Assembly: GCF_000202635.1 (NCBI RefSeq)
Contig: NC_015125.1
Coordinates: 2,790,001 to 2,854,000 of the forward strand
DNA from: Microbacterium testaceum StLB037
Lineage (GTDB): Bacteria; Actinomycetota; Actinomycetes; Actinomycetales; Microbacteriaceae
Direction of reading: 5' to 3'
Length of the DNA: 64,000 bases
The notes under the pieces were generated by a model. That model searched no databases and had not been told where the DNA came from. It saw only the letters and a list, made by a program, of their open reading frames with translations. Positions 49,751 through 58,730 of this stretch are shown in pieces. A program made the translations under genes and the position numbers. How positions within the stretch are numbered: the stretch's first letter is position 1; every line of letters begins with the position of its first letter.

Positions 49751-52279
49751 ATGATCGATCGCGATCGCTTCCCCATCGACGAATGGCGTCTCGTCGAGAC
49801 CGAGTTCTCGGTCGACGACGTGGGCGTCACCGAAACGCTCTTCTCGGTCGGCAACGGCTACCTCGGCCTGCGCGGCAACCCGATCGAGGGGCGCTTCGCG
49901 CTCGAGCAGGGCACGTTCATCAACGGCTTCCACGAGACGTTCCCGATCCGGCACGCCGAGCAGGCCTACGGCTTCGCGGAGGTCGGCCAGACGATCATCA
50001 ACGCACCGGATGCCAAGGTCATGCGCGTCTACGTCGACGACGAGCCGCTCTCGCTCGACGTCGCCGACGTGCGCGAGTACGAGCGCGTCCTCGACATGCG
50101 CCAGGGCATCCTGCGCAGGAGCCTGCTGTGGGTCACGCCCGCCGGCAAGCACGTGCGGATCGAGGACGAGCGGTTCGTGTCGTTCGACGAGAAGCACCTC
50201 GCCGTCCTCCGGCTCACCGTCACGGTGCTCGACTCCGACGCCCCCGTCTCGGTGAGCAGCCAGCTCCTCAACCGCCAGGACGGCGAGGGGATCTACGGCG
50301 GCTCGCCGATGGCATCCAAGCAATCCGGTTTCGACCCCCGCAAGACCGAGAAGCTCAGCGACCGCGTGCTCCAGCCGCGCGAATACTGGCAGGACGGCGA
50401 CCGCTCCGCGCTGAGCTACGAGGTGACCGAGTCGGGCATGACGCTCGCCGTCGTCGCCGATCACCTCGTCGACACCGCGAACGAGTGGACCTCGCGCCAG
50501 CTCATCGAGCCCGACATCGCCAAGAACGTCTTCCGCGTCGACGCGCGCGCCGGTGTCCCGACGACCATCACCAAGCTCGTGAGCTACCACACCTCCCGGG
50601 GCGTGCCCACGGGTGAGCTCCTGGACCGGTGCCGTCGCACGCTCGACCGCGCGCGCGAGACGGGCGTCGACGGCCTCGTCGAGCAGCAGATCGCCTGGTA
50701 CGCGGCGTTCTGGGACCGCTCCGACGTCCGCATCGGCGGCCACGGCGATCTGCAGCAGGCCACGCGTTGGTGCCTGTTCCAGCTCGCGCAGGCCGCGGCC
50801 CGCGCCGACGGTCAGGGCGTTCCCGCCAAGGGCGTGACCGGCTCCGGGTACAGCGGCCACTACTTCTGGGACACCGAGGTCTACGTCCTGCCGTTCCTGG
50901 CATACACCTCGCCGCTCTGGGCGCGCAACGCGCTGCGCATGCGCTACCTCATGCTCCCCGCCGCGCGGAAGCGCGCGCACCAGCTCAACGAGGCCGGCGC
51001 GCTGTTCCCCTGGCGCACGATCAACGGCGAAGAAGCCTCGGCCTATTACGCCGCCGGCACCGCGCAGTACCACATCAACGCCGACGTCTCCTTCGCGCTC
51101 GCGAAGTACGTGCGCGCCACGGGAGATGAGGAGTTCCTCGCCCGCGAGGGCGTCGACATCGCGGTGGACACGGCGCGTCTGTGGTCGACTCTCGGGTTCT
51201 GGCGTTCGAGCGACGGGGGTGAGGAGCACGACTCGTTCCACATCCACGGCGTGACCGGCCCCGACGAGTACACGACCGTCGTCAACGACAACCTCTTCAC
51301 GAACGTCATGGCGCGCTTCAACCTGCGCTTCGCCGCCCGGACGGTCCGCGAACTCGCCGAGAACAACCCCGACGCGTACGCGCACATGGCCGACCGCATG
51401 AACCTCGACCCCTCCGAGCCCGAGCGGTGGGACCGGGCGGCCGAGGCGATGCACATCCCGTTCAGCCCGGCGCTCGGCATCCATCCGCAGGATGCGGTGT
51501 TCCTGGAGCGCGAGATCTGGGACCTCGAGAACACCCCGCCCGACCAGCGCCCGCTGCTGCTGCACTTCCACCCCCTGGTGATCTACCGGTACCAGGTGCT
51601 GAAGCAGGCCGACGTGGTGCTCGCGCTGTTCCTGCAGGGCAATCACTTCACGGATGCCGAGAAGCTCGCCGACTTCGAGTACTACGACCCGCTGACCACC
51701 GGCGATTCCACCCTCTCGGCGGTCGTGCAGTCGATCCTCGCCGCGGAGGTGGGGTATCAGGACCTCGCGCTGGAGTACTTCCGCCAGGCCGCGTTCGTCG
51801 ACCTCGGCGACCTGCACCACAACGCGTCCGACGGCGTGCACGTGGCGTCGGCCGGCGGTGTCTGGACGGCGCTCGTCAGCGGCTTCGGCGGCATGCGGGA
51901 TCACTTCGGTCGTCTGACGTTCGACCCGCGCCTGCCTGCCGACTGGCCCGAGCTGTCGTACGTGCTGCACTGGCACGGCACGCGTCTCGACGTCACGCTG
52001 ACCGCCACCGCGCTCACGCTCCGCGCGAGCGGAGACGGCGAGCCCGTCGACTTCGCCGTCCGCGACGTCGATTACACCGTCGCCCCCGGCGAGACCGTGC
52101 GCGTCGCGTTGCACGGCCAGGGTCCCGTTCGTCCCGGACGCCCCTCGATCCGGCAGCTCGAAGGATCGGTGCGCGAGGACGGCACGCTCCTGCTGGCCTC
52201 CGTCCCGATCGTCACGGCGGCCATCCCCATCGTCGGCGACGACGAGAGCGAGCCTCTCGCGGTCGGCTTGGACGTCTGA
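49751..52279 (+). CDS. GH65 disaccharide phosphorylase/hydrolase
   Basis: 842 residues in the usual GH65 order: N-terminal beta-sandwich (1-270), linker helices, and an (alpha/alpha)6 barrel. The catalytic acid is Glu506 in GVTGPDEYTTVVNDN. Phosphate-site features are SGYSGHYFWDTEVY, TGDSTLSAVVQS and HNASDGVHVASAGG. Family members act on maltose, trehalose or kojibiose and release beta-glucose-1-phosphate. There is no signal peptide, so it is cytoplasmic. GGAAGG precedes the ATG. It partners the mutase-like HAD gene; which disaccharide is used cannot be read from sequence, and no transporter is adjacent. Confidence 0.93.
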   Translation: MIDRDRFPIDEWRLVETEFSVDDVGVTETLFSVGNGYLGLRGNPIEGRFALEQGTFINGFHETFPIRHAEQAYGFAEVGQTIINAPDAKVMRVYVDDEPLSLDVADVREYERVLDMRQGILRRSLLWVTPAGKHVRIEDERFVSFDEKHLAVLRLTVTVLDSDAPVSVSSQLLNRQDGEGIYGGSPMASKQSGFDPRKTEKLSDRVLQPREYWQDGDRSALSYEVTESGMTLAVVADHLVDTANEWTSRQLIEPDIAKNVFRVDARAGVPTTITKLVSYHTSRGVPTGELLDRCRRTLDRARETGVDGLVEQQIAWYAAFWDRSDVRIGGHGDLQQATRWCLFQLAQAAARADGQGVPAKGVTGSGYSGHYFWDTEVYVLPFLAYTSPLWARNALRMRYLMLPAARKRAHQLNEAGALFPWRTINGEEASAYYAAGTAQYHINADVSFALAKYVRATGDEEFLAREGVDIAVDTARLWSTLGFWRSSDGGEEHDSFHIHGVTGPDEYTTVVNDNLFTNVMARFNLRFAARTVRELAENNPDAYAHMADRMNLDPSEPERWDRAAEAMHIPFSPALGIHPQDAVFLEREIWDLENTPPDQRPLLLHFHPLVIYRYQVLKQADVVLALFLQGNHFTDAEKLADFEYYDPLTTGDSTLSAVVQSILAAEVGYQDLALEYFRQAAFVDLGDLHHNASDGVHVASAGGVWTALVSGFGGMRDHFGRLTFDPRLPADWPELSYVLHWHGTRLDVTLTATALTLRASGDGEPVDFAVRDVDYTVAPGETVRVALHGQGPVRPGRPSIRQLEGSVREDGTLLLASVPIVTAAIPIVGDDESEPLAVGLDV

Positions 52280-52287
52280 CGCTTCGC

Positions 52288-52327
52288 CCGAACGCGGCGC
52301 CTCCCTCGCGGGGGTCGCCGCGTTCGG
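52288..52327 (+). terminator. 12-bp perfect hairpin after the GH65 gene
   Basis: CCGAACGCGGCG (52288-52299) is the exact reverse complement of CGCCGCGTTCGG (52316-52327) around a 16-nt loop. It begins 9 bp after the stop and is followed by TGTTT. A terminator is likely. Confidence 0.75.
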
Positions 52328-52371
52328 TGTTTCCGGCGTCGGCGGTGTCGCGGCGGCGTGCGCGGCGCACC

Positions 52372-52540
52372 GAGAACAGGGGATGCCGCGGGGCAGGGCG
52401 TTCGCGTGGGGCGGGGCGACGAGAACAGGGGATGCCGCGGGGCAGGGCGTTCGCGTGGGGCGGGGCGACGAGAACAGGGGATGCGACGGGGGCAGGGCGC
52501 ACGTGGCGGAATGGGCCTGTTGTGGTGGCATCCCCTGTTC
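52372..52540. repeat. 49-bp direct repeats with an inverted copy upstream of dnaX
   Basis: GAACAGGGGATGCC occurs at 52374 and 52423 as part of near-identical 49-bp units starting at 52372 and 52421, and with one change in a diverged third unit at 52470. GGCATCCCCTGTTC, the exact inverse, lies at 52527-52540. The units contain CAGGGCGTTCGCGTGGGGCG. Together with the terminator this accounts for most of the 353-bp gap at 52280-52632. I see no gene in it. The cluster may be an intergenic repeat element or a control region of dnaX. Confidence 0.8.
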
Positions 52541-52620
52541 TGGTGGCGGGTATCCGCGCGGGATCGGCGGAGGCGGGGCCCGGGGGAGGACCGCGCGGAC
52601 GCGATGTCGGAGGTACGCCG

Positions 52621-52626
52621 TAGGCT
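52621..52626 (+). promoter_or_regulatory. -10 box of a probable leaderless dnaX promoter
   Basis: TAGGCT ends 6 nt before the GTG of dnaX, with no ribosome site between. The wording TAGGCTGGA matches that before pta. Confidence 0.5.
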
Positions 52627-52632
52627 GGACGG

Positions 52633-55443
52633 GTGACGACAGCCCTGTACCGCCGCTACCGCCCGCAGGCGTTCGGCGAGATGATCGGGCAGTCCCAGGT
52701 GACCGAGCCCCTGATGACCGCCCTGCGCAGCGACCGGGTCGGTCATGCCTACCTTTTCTCGGGTCCGCGCGGGTGCGGAAAGACGACGTCGGCCCGCATC
52801 CTCGCGCGCTGCCTCAACTGCGCCGCCGGTCCGACCGACACCCCCTGCGGCACGTGCGACAGCTGCGTCGAGCTGGGGCGAGGCGGCAGCGGATCGCTCG
52901 ACGTCGTCGAGATCGACGCGGCGAGCCACAACGGCGTCGACGATGCCCGCGATCTGCGCGAGCGCGCGATCTTCGCTCCGGCGCGTGACCGCTTCAAGAT
53001 CTTCATCCTCGACGAGGCGCATATGGTCACGCAGCAGGGCTTCAACGCGCTGCTGAAGCTGGTCGAAGAGCCTCCGGCGCACGTGAAATTCATCTTCGCG
53101 ACGACCGAGCCCGAGAAGGTTCTGGGCACGATCCGTTCGCGTACGCACCACTACCCGTTCCGGCTCGTGCCACCCGCCGCCATGCTCGAGTACGTCCAAG
53201 AGCTGTGCGAGAGCGAGAACGTCAGCGTCGAAGCCGGCGTGCTCCCGCTGGTCGTGCGCGCCGGCGGCGGGTCACCGCGTGACACCCTGTCGCTGCTCGA
53301 CCAGCTCATCGCCGGGAGCGACCCGTCGACCGGCTCCGACACCGAGCAGGCCGGTCACGTGCTCGTGCGCTACGAGCGCGCCGTCGCGCTCCTGGGGTAC
53401 ACCCACTCCGAGCTCCTCGACGAGGTCGTCGACGCCTTCGCCGCGAACGACGGGGGCGGCGCCTTCGCCGCCGTCGACCGCGTCGTGCAGACGGGCCAGG
53501 ACCCTCGTCGGTTCGTCGACGACCTCCTCGAGCGCCTCCGCGACCTCATCGTCGTGGCGGCTACGGGGGCTGGCGCGTCCGCCGTGCTGCGCGGCGTCCC
53601 CGACGACGAACTCGAACGCATGGCGCGACAGGCGACGGCGTTCGGGGTCGCCCGTCTGTCGCGAACGGCCGACCTGGTGGTCGCCGCCCTCGACGAGATG
53701 ACGGGCGCCACCTCGCCCCGGCTGCAGCTCGAGCTGCTCGTGGCCCGCGTCCTCACCCACGCGAGCGTGTCGCAGGGGTCTTCGCCCGCCACGATCCACG
53801 ACCTCGATGCCGCCCGCACGGCCGCTCCGGCTGCCGCGCCCGCCACGGGGCGGCCCGCGTCGCCCGCTGCCGACATCGCACCGGCCGGCGGGAACGCCGC
53901 GCGGGTCGCGGCTCCCTCGGCCCCCCGCATCGCGTCGCCGGGGGCGGGGTCGGCCGGTGCGACGGCCGCGCCGGCTGTCGCCTCGCCTGCTGTCGCCGCG
54001 CCGGGTACTGCCTCGCCTGCTGTCGCCGCGCCGGGTGTTGCTGCGCCGGGTCGTCAGGCGTCCGCGAGCCCGGTCGCGCCTCCCGCGTCGCCGACGGTCG
54101 CGTCGCCGACGGTTGCCTCGCCCCGTGTCGCTTCGCCGAATGTCGCTTCGCCGGTGGCGGCGCCGACCGCCGCGCCCGCCTCGCCCGCCGTGGCGTCCCC
54201 GGCCGTCGCTGCGCCGACCACGGGGGAGGGGCGCGCTGCCCCCGCCGCGGAGCGGCCTGCCCCGCCGACGGGCGCTCAGCCGACGGGCGCTCAGCCCACG
54301 GGCGCGCAGCCGCGTTCGGACTCGCCCGCACCCGCGGACGACGACGCCCCGCCGCCCTTCACCGATGACGACGCCCCGCCGCCGGACGACGAACCCGGTC
54401 CGGACGACCGCGCGCCGGAGCCTCGCGCGCCCGAGCCGCAAGCGGCCACGAGTTCTACCCCGCGTGACTCGCACGGAGACGCGGACGCGCACCCCTTTGA
54501 CACGGCTCCCACCCCCGACGGTCCTGCGCCGAAGGGCGAGAAGCCCCGCGAGGACACTCCGCCGGCGCCCGCTCCGTCCGTCGAGCCGGCCCCGGCAGAG
54601 GCGTCGACGGATGCCGCGGCCGAAGACCCCTCGCCCCTCGAGCCGGTCGCCCCGACACCCCCGGCGACCCCCGTCGGTCCGATCGAGCTCGGGCACGTGC
54701 GCGACGCGTGGCCCGAGATCCTCGGTCAGCTCGAGGTGGCCAGCCGCTCGTCGTGGCTGATCGTGTCGACGTCCACGGTCGCCGCCTTCGACGACGACGT
54801 CCTCACCCTGCTCTTCCGCACGGCGAGCGACCTCACCGCCTTCAAGACCCGCTCCGCGGACGGCGGTCCGAGTGAAGACCTGCGTCAAGCGATCCTCGCC
54901 GTCCTCGGCGTGCGGGTGAAGTACCTCGCTCGCCTGGACGGTGACGGCCCCGGCGGTCCCGGGGCGTCCGGGCCCGGCGGTCCACGGGGCAACGGATCCG
55001 GATCGCCCGCCGCCCCGCCCCGCGGGGGAGCGTCCGCCCCGCGTGCATCTGCTCCGTACTCGGCGAGCGTCACGGAGTGGGCCGTCGCGCCGATCCCCGG
55101 GGCCGCACCGGGAGCGACTGCCCCGGCCACGGCGTTGGCGGTCGACGACGAACCCGAGGAGGCGCGCCCCGCGGCTGCGGCCGCGCCGGTCGCGCGCGAA
55201 GGGGCCGTCCTGCCACCGGCGGAGGTCTCGCGCTCCGTTCCGGCCCCCGAAGAGGTCGACGATGACGACGTCATCCCGCCCGCCGACGAAGCACCGGACG
55301 CGCCCGTTCCGCCCGTCATCGTTCCCCGCATGCCCCCGCTGCGCGGCGGCGTTCAGCGCTACGGCGAGGCGGTCGTCCGCCAGATGCTGGGCGCGACGTA
55401 CCTCCGTGACGAGCCCTACGAGCCCCCGACGAGGTTCACCTGA
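52633..55443 (+). CDS. dnaX: DNA polymerase III subunit gamma/tau
   Basis: 936 residues, long for the family. The AAA+ clamp-loader core (1-375) has Walker [10 protein letters not shown], a zinc cluster in [19 protein letters not shown], Walker B ILDEAH and sensor [14 protein letters not shown]. Residues about 376-680 are a low-complexity Ala/Pro/Ser/Thr linker with short repeats such as TGAQP three times. A folded domain (about 685-770, [16 protein letters not shown]) follows, then a second acidic linker and a conserved tail ([16 protein letters not shown]). No A-run for frameshifting is seen, so one product is expected. The stop overlaps recR (TGATG). Confidence 0.96.
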   Translation: MTTALYRRYRPQAFGEMIGQSQVTEPLMTALRSDRVGHAYLFSGPRGCGKTTSARILARCLNCAAGPTDTPCGTCDSCVELGRGGSGSLDVVEIDAASHNGVDDARDLRERAIFAPARDRFKIFILDEAHMVTQQGFNALLKLVEEPPAHVKFIFATTEPEKVLGTIRSRTHHYPFRLVPPAAMLEYVQELCESENVSVEAGVLPLVVRAGGGSPRDTLSLLDQLIAGSDPSTGSDTEQAGHVLVRYERAVALLGYTHSELLDEVVDAFAANDGGGAFAAVDRVVQTGQDPRRFVDDLLERLRDLIVVAATGAGASAVLRGVPDDELERMARQATAFGVARLSRTADLVVAALDEMTGATSPRLQLELLVARVLTHASVSQGSSPATIHDLDAARTAAPAAAPATGRPASPAADIAPAGGNAARVAAPSAPRIASPGAGSAGATAAPAVASPAVAAPGTASPAVAAPGVAAPGRQASASPVAPPASPTVASPTVASPRVASPNVASPVAAPTAAPASPAVASPAVAAPTTGEGRAAPAAERPAPPTGAQPTGAQPTGAQPRSDSPAPADDDAPPPFTDDDAPPPDDEPGPDDRAPEPRAPEPQAATSSTPRDSHGDADAHPFDTAPTPDGPAPKGEKPREDTPPAPAPSVEPAPAEASTDAAAEDPSPLEPVAPTPPATPVGPIELGHVRDAWPEILGQLEVASRSSWLIVSTSTVAAFDDDVLTLLFRTASDLTAFKTRSADGGPSEDLRQAILAVLGVRVKYLARLDGDGPGGPGASGPGGPRGNGSGSPAAPPRGGASAPRASAPYSASVTEWAVAPIPGAAPGATAPATALAVDDEPEEARPAAAAAPVAREGAVLPPAEVSRSVPAPEEVDDDDVIPPADEAPDAPVPPVIVPRMPPLRGGVQRYGEAVVRQMLGATYLRDEPYEPPTRFT

Positions 55444-56036
55444 TGTACGACGGCATCGTCCAAGACCTGATCGATGAGTTCGGCCGTCTCCCGGGAATCG
55501 GTCCGAAGTCGGCGCAGCGCATCGCGTTCCACATCCTGCAGTCCCCGAGCTTCGACGTCTCGCGGCTGTCGACCCTGCTCGGCGAGATCCGCGACAAGGT
55601 GAAGTTCTGCGAGATCTGCGGCAACGTCACCGAACAGGAACGCTGCTCGATCTGCCGCGACCCGCGCCGCAACGCCACCCTCATCTGCGTCGTCGAAGAC
55701 GCGAAGGACGTGGCGGCGATCGAGCGCACGCGGGAGTTCCGCGGCCTCTATCACGTGCTCGGCGGCGCCATCAGCCCCATCGCGGGCATCGGCCCCGACG
55801 ACCTCCGCGTCACGCAGCTCATGCAGCGGCTCGCCGACGGCACCGTCCAGGAAGTCATCCTCGCGACGAACCCCAACCTCGAGGGCGAGGCGACGGCCAC
55901 GTACCTCAGCCGCTTGCTGCACACCCTCGAGATCCGCGTCACGCGTCTGGCATCCGGTCTCCCCGTCGGCGGAGACCTCGAGTACGCGGACGAGGTCACG
56001 CTGGGACGCGCTTTCGAAGGCCGCCGTACGCTCTGA
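55443..56036 (+). CDS. recR: Recombination mediator RecR
   Basis: 197 residues in the standard order: N-terminal helix-hairpin-helix ([17 protein letters not shown]), zinc finger [16 protein letters not shown] with four cysteines, and a Toprim domain ([35 protein letters not shown]). It works with RecF and RecO to load RecA at gaps. The ATG overlaps the dnaX stop by one base, the common dnaX-recR pairing. Confidence 0.97.
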   Translation: MYDGIVQDLIDEFGRLPGIGPKSAQRIAFHILQSPSFDVSRLSTLLGEIRDKVKFCEICGNVTEQERCSICRDPRRNATLICVVEDAKDVAAIERTREFRGLYHVLGGAISPIAGIGPDDLRVTQLMQRLADGTVQEVILATNPNLEGEATATYLSRLLHTLEIRVTRLASGLPVGGDLEYADEVTLGRAFEGRRTL

Positions 56037-56100
56037 CCCACGCCGCCGAGCGCGTGCCGGTGCCACGTGAAGCGCCGCGTGTCGCGAAGCGTTGCGGGCT

Positions 56101-56119
56101 GGTGAACCGTTCGTTCACC
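56101..56119. promoter_or_regulatory. GGTGAAC/GTTCACC palindrome after recR
   Basis: GGTGAAC-CGTTC-GTTCACC is a perfect 7-bp inverted repeat with a 5-nt spacer, 106 bp upstream of the next start codon. GTTCACC is also the core of the repeats upstream of the pst-like and phosphonate operons, but here it is arranged as a palindrome rather than a direct repeat. Confidence 0.5.
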
Positions 56120-56224
56120 CCCTGCTCGCGCGGCGGAAACGGGACGACGGCACGTTCTGTTCTGCGGACGACCGCCGGACGACCCGAAACGTCCGGCGCA
56201 CCGTCCGCCAGACAGGGGCCCTCC

Positions 56225-56761
56225 GTGAGCGATCGACTCTCCGTCGCGCGCGCCCGCCTCGGGCGCGTCATCTTCGACACCTTCCGTTCCACCTACGACC
56301 CGCGCCTGGCCGCGTGGTTGCTGCTGCGCTCGCAGCTCCTCCCCGAGCTCGCGGGAGGCCAGCTCGAGGCGCAGGGAGCCGAGACCGGAACGGGGATCGT
56401 GACCCTCGGCGTCTTCGGGGTCTGGCGTCTGCTCGCCACCAACAACCGCGAACTCGCGCGGTGCGCGACGGTGTTCGCGTCACCGTCAGCGGCCGTCGAG
56501 GCCGCGCGCCACGACCAGGCCCGCGTGGGCCAGTTGCAGCTGACAGCGGTGCGGGGGCCGGGGTCGACGAAGCACGCCTGGGTCCTGCGCAGCGGGGGCG
56601 TTCCGGTCATGACCACCGCGCGGTGGTACGAGTCCGCCGGTGAGGCGGCCGCCGCCGGGCGCACCGCCGCGAAGGTCTTCGCCTCGGCGCACGTCGTCGA
56701 CGGAGTGAGCATCGGCACCGCTTCCGGGCGGCGCTCGCGCGTCCTGGACCGGACCACGTGA
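56225..56761 (+). CDS. Hypothetical protein between recR and the Ser/Thr kinase
   Basis: 178 residues, not recognised. The N-terminal half is helical (FDTFRSTYDPRLAAWLLLRSQL, quoted as a helix of the fold), followed by a Gly-rich hydrophobic stretch (GTGIVTLGVFGVWRLLATNN) that is too short and polar to be a clear membrane segment. I chose GTG 56225 because AGGGG lies 7 bases upstream; a longer form from 56054 would cover the GTTCACC palindrome and has a composition unlike a protein. The kinase gene follows after 39 bp, probably on the same transcript. Confidence 0.7.
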   Translation: MSDRLSVARARLGRVIFDTFRSTYDPRLAAWLLLRSQLLPELAGGQLEAQGAETGTGIVTLGVFGVWRLLATNNRELARCATVFASPSAAVEAARHDQARVGQLQLTAVRGPGSTKHAWVLRSGGVPVMTTARWYESAGEAAAAGRTAAKVFASAHVVDGVSIGTASGRRSRVLDRTT

Positions 56762-56800
56762 GACTCTGCCCGTCGTCCGACCGCGCGCCCGAGCGTCGTC

Positions 56801-58468
56801 GTGGGTGACGAGGCCGGGGCGGGCGTGATCGCCGGGCGCTTCCGGCTCGGCGGACTGCTGGGCTCCGGAGGGACCGCGTCGGTGTTCTCCGCCGTCGACA
56901 CCGCGACCGGCCGCCGGGTGGCCGTCAAGCTCCTGCATCCGCACCTGTCGGAGAACCCCGCGGTGCGCACGGCGTTCCTCGACGAGGCGCGGCGCATCGC
57001 CACGCTGTCCCACCCCTGCGTCGTCACGATCGTCGACCTCGGGACCTTCTTGGACGGCGGAACCCCCATCGCCTGGATCGCCCAGCAGCTCGTGGAGGGG
57101 ACGAGCCTCGCCGAGTACGTGCCCGCCGGGGAGGGCCTGGCTCCCGCGGCGGCGGTCGAGGTCGCGTCCGACGTCCTGTCCGGCCTCGCGGCTGTCCACC
57201 GGGCCGGGCTCGTCCACCGCGACGTCTCGCCCGCGAACGTCCTCGTCCGTCCCGTCGACGGGGTGCTCCGGGCCACGCTCCTCGACTTCGGTCTCGCCGA
57301 CGCGGCGGGGGAGACGACCCACGGCGACGACGTCCTGCGCAGCTCCGTCACCGACGCGACCGCCGGGGTCGTGGGCAACGCGCATTTCGCATCGCCCGAG
57401 CAGCTGTCCGGCCGTCCGGTCGGTCCGGCCGGCGACCTGTATCAGGTGGGCGGCCTCCTCTACTTCGCTCTCACCGGTCGGGCGCCGTTCGGCGGAGGCG
57501 ACCGCACCTCCGTCATGAGGGGCCACCTGAGCGCGCCCCCGCCCGTCCCATCGGTCCGTCGTCGTGGCATCCCGCCGGCGCTCGACCGGGTCGTCGTACG
57601 CGCTCTCCTGAAGGACCCCGACCTTCGATACGCGGATGCCGAAGAGATGCGCTCCGCCCTGATCGCCGCCCTGCCACAGGCCGTCCTGCCCGCTCCCGCG
57701 GTGACGACGGCGACGCGGGCGCTGCGCCCGGTCGAAACGATTTCCTCGCGCGCGGAGCCGGCGGCGCCCGCGTCTGCCGCTCCCGAGCGCCGCGCGGGCG
57801 GGTGGGGGCTGGTCATCGGGATCATCGCGGTGCTCGTCGCCACCGCGACGGCCGTCCCCCTCCTCGCGGGCACCGGCCGCACGGCCCCGCCCGCCGAGGC
57901 CGTCGCACCGAGCGACGCACCCTCGCCCTCCGCGTCGACCGCGGAGCCGGCGATGACCGCCGTCCCCTCCGCCACCGTCGTCTCCACCGTCGTCCCGGCG
58001 CTCACGACTCTCGGCGACGCGCACGCGGTCCTCACCGCGGCCGGTCTGCGTACGGGCGACGTCGTCACCCGCGACGACGCCTCTCCGGCGGGAACCGTGC
58101 TGGAGTCCGACCCCGCCGCGGGGACTCCGCTGCCCCGGGGGTCCGCGGTGCGCCTGGTCGTGGCATCCGGTTCCAACGCCGTGCCGGATGTGCGGGGCAT
58201 GGATGCCGCCGCGGCACTGTCGCGAGTGAGTGCGGCGGGCTTCGTCCCCGTGACCGTCACCACGGTCTCGTCGCAGCCGATCGGGATCGCTCTCGGGGTC
58301 GAGCCCGCCGCCGGTGCGTCCGCGCCCCTGGGCAGCAGCGTGCGCGTGCTCGTCGCCGCGGCACCCGTCCCGACCGCCACGCCGACGCCTCCCGCCCCCA
58401 CCCCGACGGCGACCGTCGGCCCGACGTCGACGCCCACGCCCACGACGGCCCCGACGCCCGCGGGCTGA
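56801..58468 (+). CDS. PASTA-domain serine/threonine protein kinase
   Basis: 555 residues. The kinase domain (10-290) has the glycine loop LLGSGGTASVF, Lys43, HRDVSPAN (139-146) with Asp141 and Asn146, and DFG at 162-164. The Lys of HRDxKxxN is Ser143, a known variant. The DxYSLG stretch reads GDLYQVGGLL, somewhat diverged. A single membrane helix (about 334-356) leads to two extracellular PASTA domains (about 400-460 and 463-525), which usually sense cell-wall muropeptides, and a Thr/Pro-rich tail. It is smaller than PknB. Its targets are unknown. Confidence 0.93.
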   Translation: MGDEAGAGVIAGRFRLGGLLGSGGTASVFSAVDTATGRRVAVKLLHPHLSENPAVRTAFLDEARRIATLSHPCVVTIVDLGTFLDGGTPIAWIAQQLVEGTSLAEYVPAGEGLAPAAAVEVASDVLSGLAAVHRAGLVHRDVSPANVLVRPVDGVLRATLLDFGLADAAGETTHGDDVLRSSVTDATAGVVGNAHFASPEQLSGRPVGPAGDLYQVGGLLYFALTGRAPFGGGDRTSVMRGHLSAPPPVPSVRRRGIPPALDRVVVRALLKDPDLRYADAEEMRSALIAALPQAVLPAPAVTTATRALRPVETISSRAEPAAPASAAPERRAGGWGLVIGIIAVLVATATAVPLLAGTGRTAPPAEAVAPSDAPSPSASTAEPAMTAVPSATVVSTVVPALTTLGDAHAVLTAAGLRTGDVVTRDDASPAGTVLESDPAAGTPLPRGSAVRLVVASGSNAVPDVRGMDAAAALSRVSAAGFVPVTVTTVSSQPIGIALGVEPAAGASAPLGSSVRVLVAAAPVPTATPTPPAPTPTATVGPTSTPTPTTAPTPAG

Positions 58469-58509
58469 ACCGAGGGCCCGGTGCCGCCTCGCGCCCGCCG
58501 ACGTCCCTC

Positions 58510-58596
58510 GTTCACCTCCGCGCGTGCAGCGTTCACCCGTCGGCCAGGGCGTGTGGCGGGTCGAGGCCGACGGCGTTCACGGCCCGCTCATAGCGT
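58510..58596 (+). promoter_or_regulatory. PHO-box-like GTTCACC repeats upstream of pstC
   Basis: GTTCACC occurs at 58510-58516 and 58531-58537, about two 11-nt units apart, and GTTCAC again at 58575-58580. TAGCGT (58591-58596) is a possible -10. GTTCACC is the core of actinobacterial PhoP boxes, so induction by phosphate starvation is likely. The 262-bp gap to pstC holds no gene. Confidence 0.6.
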
Positions 58597-58730
58597 CACG
58601 CGTGCCGGTCATCCCGAGCCGGCTCTGGGTACACGAGCGATGCGCGTCGCCGATCTCACGCCCGCCCGCACGGCCATTCGTCGCCGTCGGTCCGGAGCGT
58701 GCGCGGCTCGGCGCGATCGATGGAGAACGC

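Noticed and set aside
52633..55443. Programmed frameshift producing a short gamma form of DnaX
   Set aside because: No A-rich slippery run or fitting hairpin is seen near the end of the clamp-loader core.
56054..56224. N-terminal extension of the hypothetical protein after recR
   Set aside because: It would translate the GTTCACC palindrome, has no protein-like pattern, and the GTG at 56225 has a good ribosome site.
56801..58468. Pseudokinase, because HRDxKxxN reads HRDVSPAN
   Set aside because: The catalytic Asp, the Asn, the DFG and the ATP-binding Lys are all present, and Ser at this place is a known variant of active bacterial kinases.
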